Origin: Bartonella sp. JB63 | GTDB taxonomy: Bacteria; Pseudomonadota; Alphaproteobacteria; Rhizobiales; Rhizobiaceae | Assembly: GCF_002022665.1 (NCBI RefSeq) | Contig: NZ_CP019788.1 | Coordinates: 1,043,501-1,107,500 of the forward strand | Direction: 5' to 3' | DNA: 64,000 nt | Shown: piece by piece, positions 59,689-64,000 of the stretch | Position numbering within the stretch: position 1 is the stretch's first letter | Layout of the letters: each line of letters starts with the position of its first letter | Made by a program: the position numbers and the translations under genes | Notes under the pieces: model-generated | Seen by the model: only the letters and a program-made list of their open reading frames with translations | Told to the model about the DNA's origin: nothing | Database searches by the model: none

Positions 59689-60780
59689 ATGGAAACGCGG
59701 ATCCCAACGAAACACCCCTTAGAAAGACATTTTACAGACCAATTTTCTTTAGAGACGGAGACTTGTCACTATTCGCGTCCTTGTTTATCTTGGTCATCGA
59801 TTTTTGCTGGTTTACTAACGCTTTTAGCGACATCGGTATGTTTTTCCTTTTTGTTAGCAGCGTTAGGCTTTGGTCAGATGAGTTTTTCTTCTGCCTTTTC
59901 TCTAGAGAAGAGCTTTCTCTCTGTTGAAATTAGTTCGGTCCTTGTTCTTTGTCTAAGTTTCAGCTTTGGGGGATATATTGCCGGTCGTTTTGCCAATCAT
60001 TCAGGAGCCCTTCACGGTTTTTTGACCTGGTGCCTTTTCATGCTTTTGGTGGCGATCCAAAGCACAGTTTTACTTTCTGGAGCGGTTCATTTAGGAGCGA
60101 AGACTGTTTCTGGAGTTGTTTCTGCCACGGGACAAGTGATCAGTGGTCTAGGCTCTGAAGGCAGAAAGGTTATCTCCCTCACAGAAGGCAACAATTTTGA
60201 GAATTTTTTCAATGACAAAAATAACGTTCTGTTTGATTTTAACAAACTCAGCAATGAGTTACAGGCACTTTTAAACAAGAGCGATATTCCAGCTCTCAAT
60301 CCAGACACTCTCTACAATGCCTATAGAGCATCCATCAAAGATATTCGATCTACCATGACATCTGTTAAGAATGACCCTTCTAACTATCGTCTTTTGACTA
60401 AACAGCTTGGAGAACGCCTCTCGGATCGTGTTAAAAAGCTCAATACCCAAATTGATCGTCGTGACGTCATCGATGGCTTGATCAATAACGGTATGTCACA
60501 AGCTGAAGCAGAAAAGACGGCAGACCGTGCAATTGATATTTATCAAACAGCCAACAAAAAAACTAAAGAGGCTATTCAATCCTTAAACAAACATGTAGAT
60601 GCTCTCTCACACAAAGTTGATAAAGTGGTCCAAAATAGCCGTGAGATTGGCGATAAAGCAGTTGGTACAGTTTCTAAGATTGGGATATGGAGTTTTTTGG
60701 GTAGCCTTCTTGGTGCTTTAATTGCTAGCGTTTCCGGATATTACGGTTATAAAAGACAGTATCACTCTTATAAATTTTAA
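59689..60780 (+). CDS. Membrane protein with coiled-coil domain, unknown function
   Basis: 363 residues. Start ATG 59689 has AAGGAG 6 bases upstream and is preferred to a TTG at 59674. Three or four hydrophobic segments lie in residues 35-145, including GGYIAGRFANHSGALHGFLTW, a small-residue-rich segment. A long polar helical part follows (about 150-335) with coiled-coil character and NNGMSQAEAEKTADRAIDIY. A final glycine-rich membrane segment (SFLGSLLGALIASVSGYYGY) ends it. I do not recognise a characterised family. It lies next to the rRNA operon, in convergent orientation. Confidence 0.75.
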   Translation: METRIPTKHPLERHFTDQFSLETETCHYSRPCLSWSSIFAGLLTLLATSVCFSFLLAALGFGQMSFSSAFSLEKSFLSVEISSVLVLCLSFSFGGYIAGRFANHSGALHGFLTWCLFMLLVAIQSTVLLSGAVHLGAKTVSGVVSATGQVISGLGSEGRKVISLTEGNNFENFFNDKNNVLFDFNKLSNELQALLNKSDIPALNPDTLYNAYRASIKDIRSTMTSVKNDPSNYRLLTKQLGERLSDRVKKLNTQIDRRDVIDGLINNGMSQAEAEKTADRAIDIYQTANKKTKEAIQSLNKHVDALSHKVDKVVQNSREIGDKAVGTVSKIGIWSFLGSLLGALIASVSGYYGYKRQYHSYKF

Positions 60781-61290
<510 letters not shown>

Positions 61291-61379
61291 TCATTAAAAA
61301 GGATTTTCGTCGAGATAATACAACGACTTTTAGATGTTTTCTTGAAAGATGTTGAAGCATTATTTCTATGCACTTAGCA

Positions 61380-61497
61380 GACCTGGCAGCGACTTACTCT
61401 CCCGTGCCTTAAGACAAAGTACCATCAGCGCTGGAACGTTTCACGGCCGAGTTCGGGATGGGATCGGGTGCAGGCGCTCCGCCATAACCACCAAGTC
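61380..61497 (-). rRNA. rrf: 5S ribosomal RNA
   Basis: 118 bases. The terminal helix GACTTGG/CCAGGTC closes the molecule, and the interior has CCCATCCCGAACTCGG and GGTACT as in bacterial 5S. Boundaries rest on the terminal helix. Confidence 0.96.
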
Positions 61498-61573
61498 AGC
61501 GAAGAGCATAGAAAGAAAGAGAAGTTGTCTACTCTGTTGATTTAATTTATTTTAGAATGAATAGAGGGAATGA

Positions 61574-64000
<2,427 letters not shown>

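Overview
This window is a stretch of an AT-rich alphaproteobacterial chromosome that I assign to Bartonella; species is not resolved. The case rests on the adjacent invasion-locus genes ialA (rppH) and ialB, a Brucella-type Omp10 lipoprotein, the Rhizobiales order obgE-proB-proA-nadD-rsfS-rlmH-envC-ctpA-rppH, and three BadA/Vomp-like trimeric autotransporter adhesin (TAA) genes.

Layout. 1-19.2 kb is housekeeping: a partial rsmB, a tandem universal stress protein, guaB, a phospholipase-D/cardiolipin synthase-like protein, a degenerate NtrC-like regulator, omp10, kdsD-galU (sugar precursors for LPS), a lytic transglycosylase, an M3 oligopeptidase, mgtE, typA, ppa, and small DUF167 and YggT proteins. 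19.4-29.4 kb holds ialB and the long minus-strand cluster from obgE to rppH, plus rlmE.

30-53.8 kb is the adhesin island, all on the minus strand. TAA1 (1387 aa) overlaps a downstream IalB-family gene at TAATG. TAA2 would encode about 4442 aa but is split by an apparent one-base insertion at position 47811. TAA3 (about 1266 aa) is more divergent. TAA2 carries 24 FGG-type stalk modules of a few classes in shuffled order, some identical or nearly so. TAA1 and TAA2 share a 392-bp identical block, and all three genes share a leader motif. A fossil fragment of a TAA lies downstream of the island. Together these show an actively recombining surface-adhesin locus.

53.8-57 kb is gene-poor and looks degraded. 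Its one clear gene is a YopJ-family effector-like protein whose catalytic Cys is Ser and whose catalytic Glu is Asp. It ends at a tRNA-Ser gene. 57-64 kb returns to core genes: two tRNA-Ser genes around rpmA/rplU, an AmpD/AmiD-type amidase, a membrane protein, and the 3' end of an rRNA operon on the minus strand (23S partial, 5S, initiator tRNA-Met).

All family assignments come from reading motifs and from recalled family knowledge; no database search was run.
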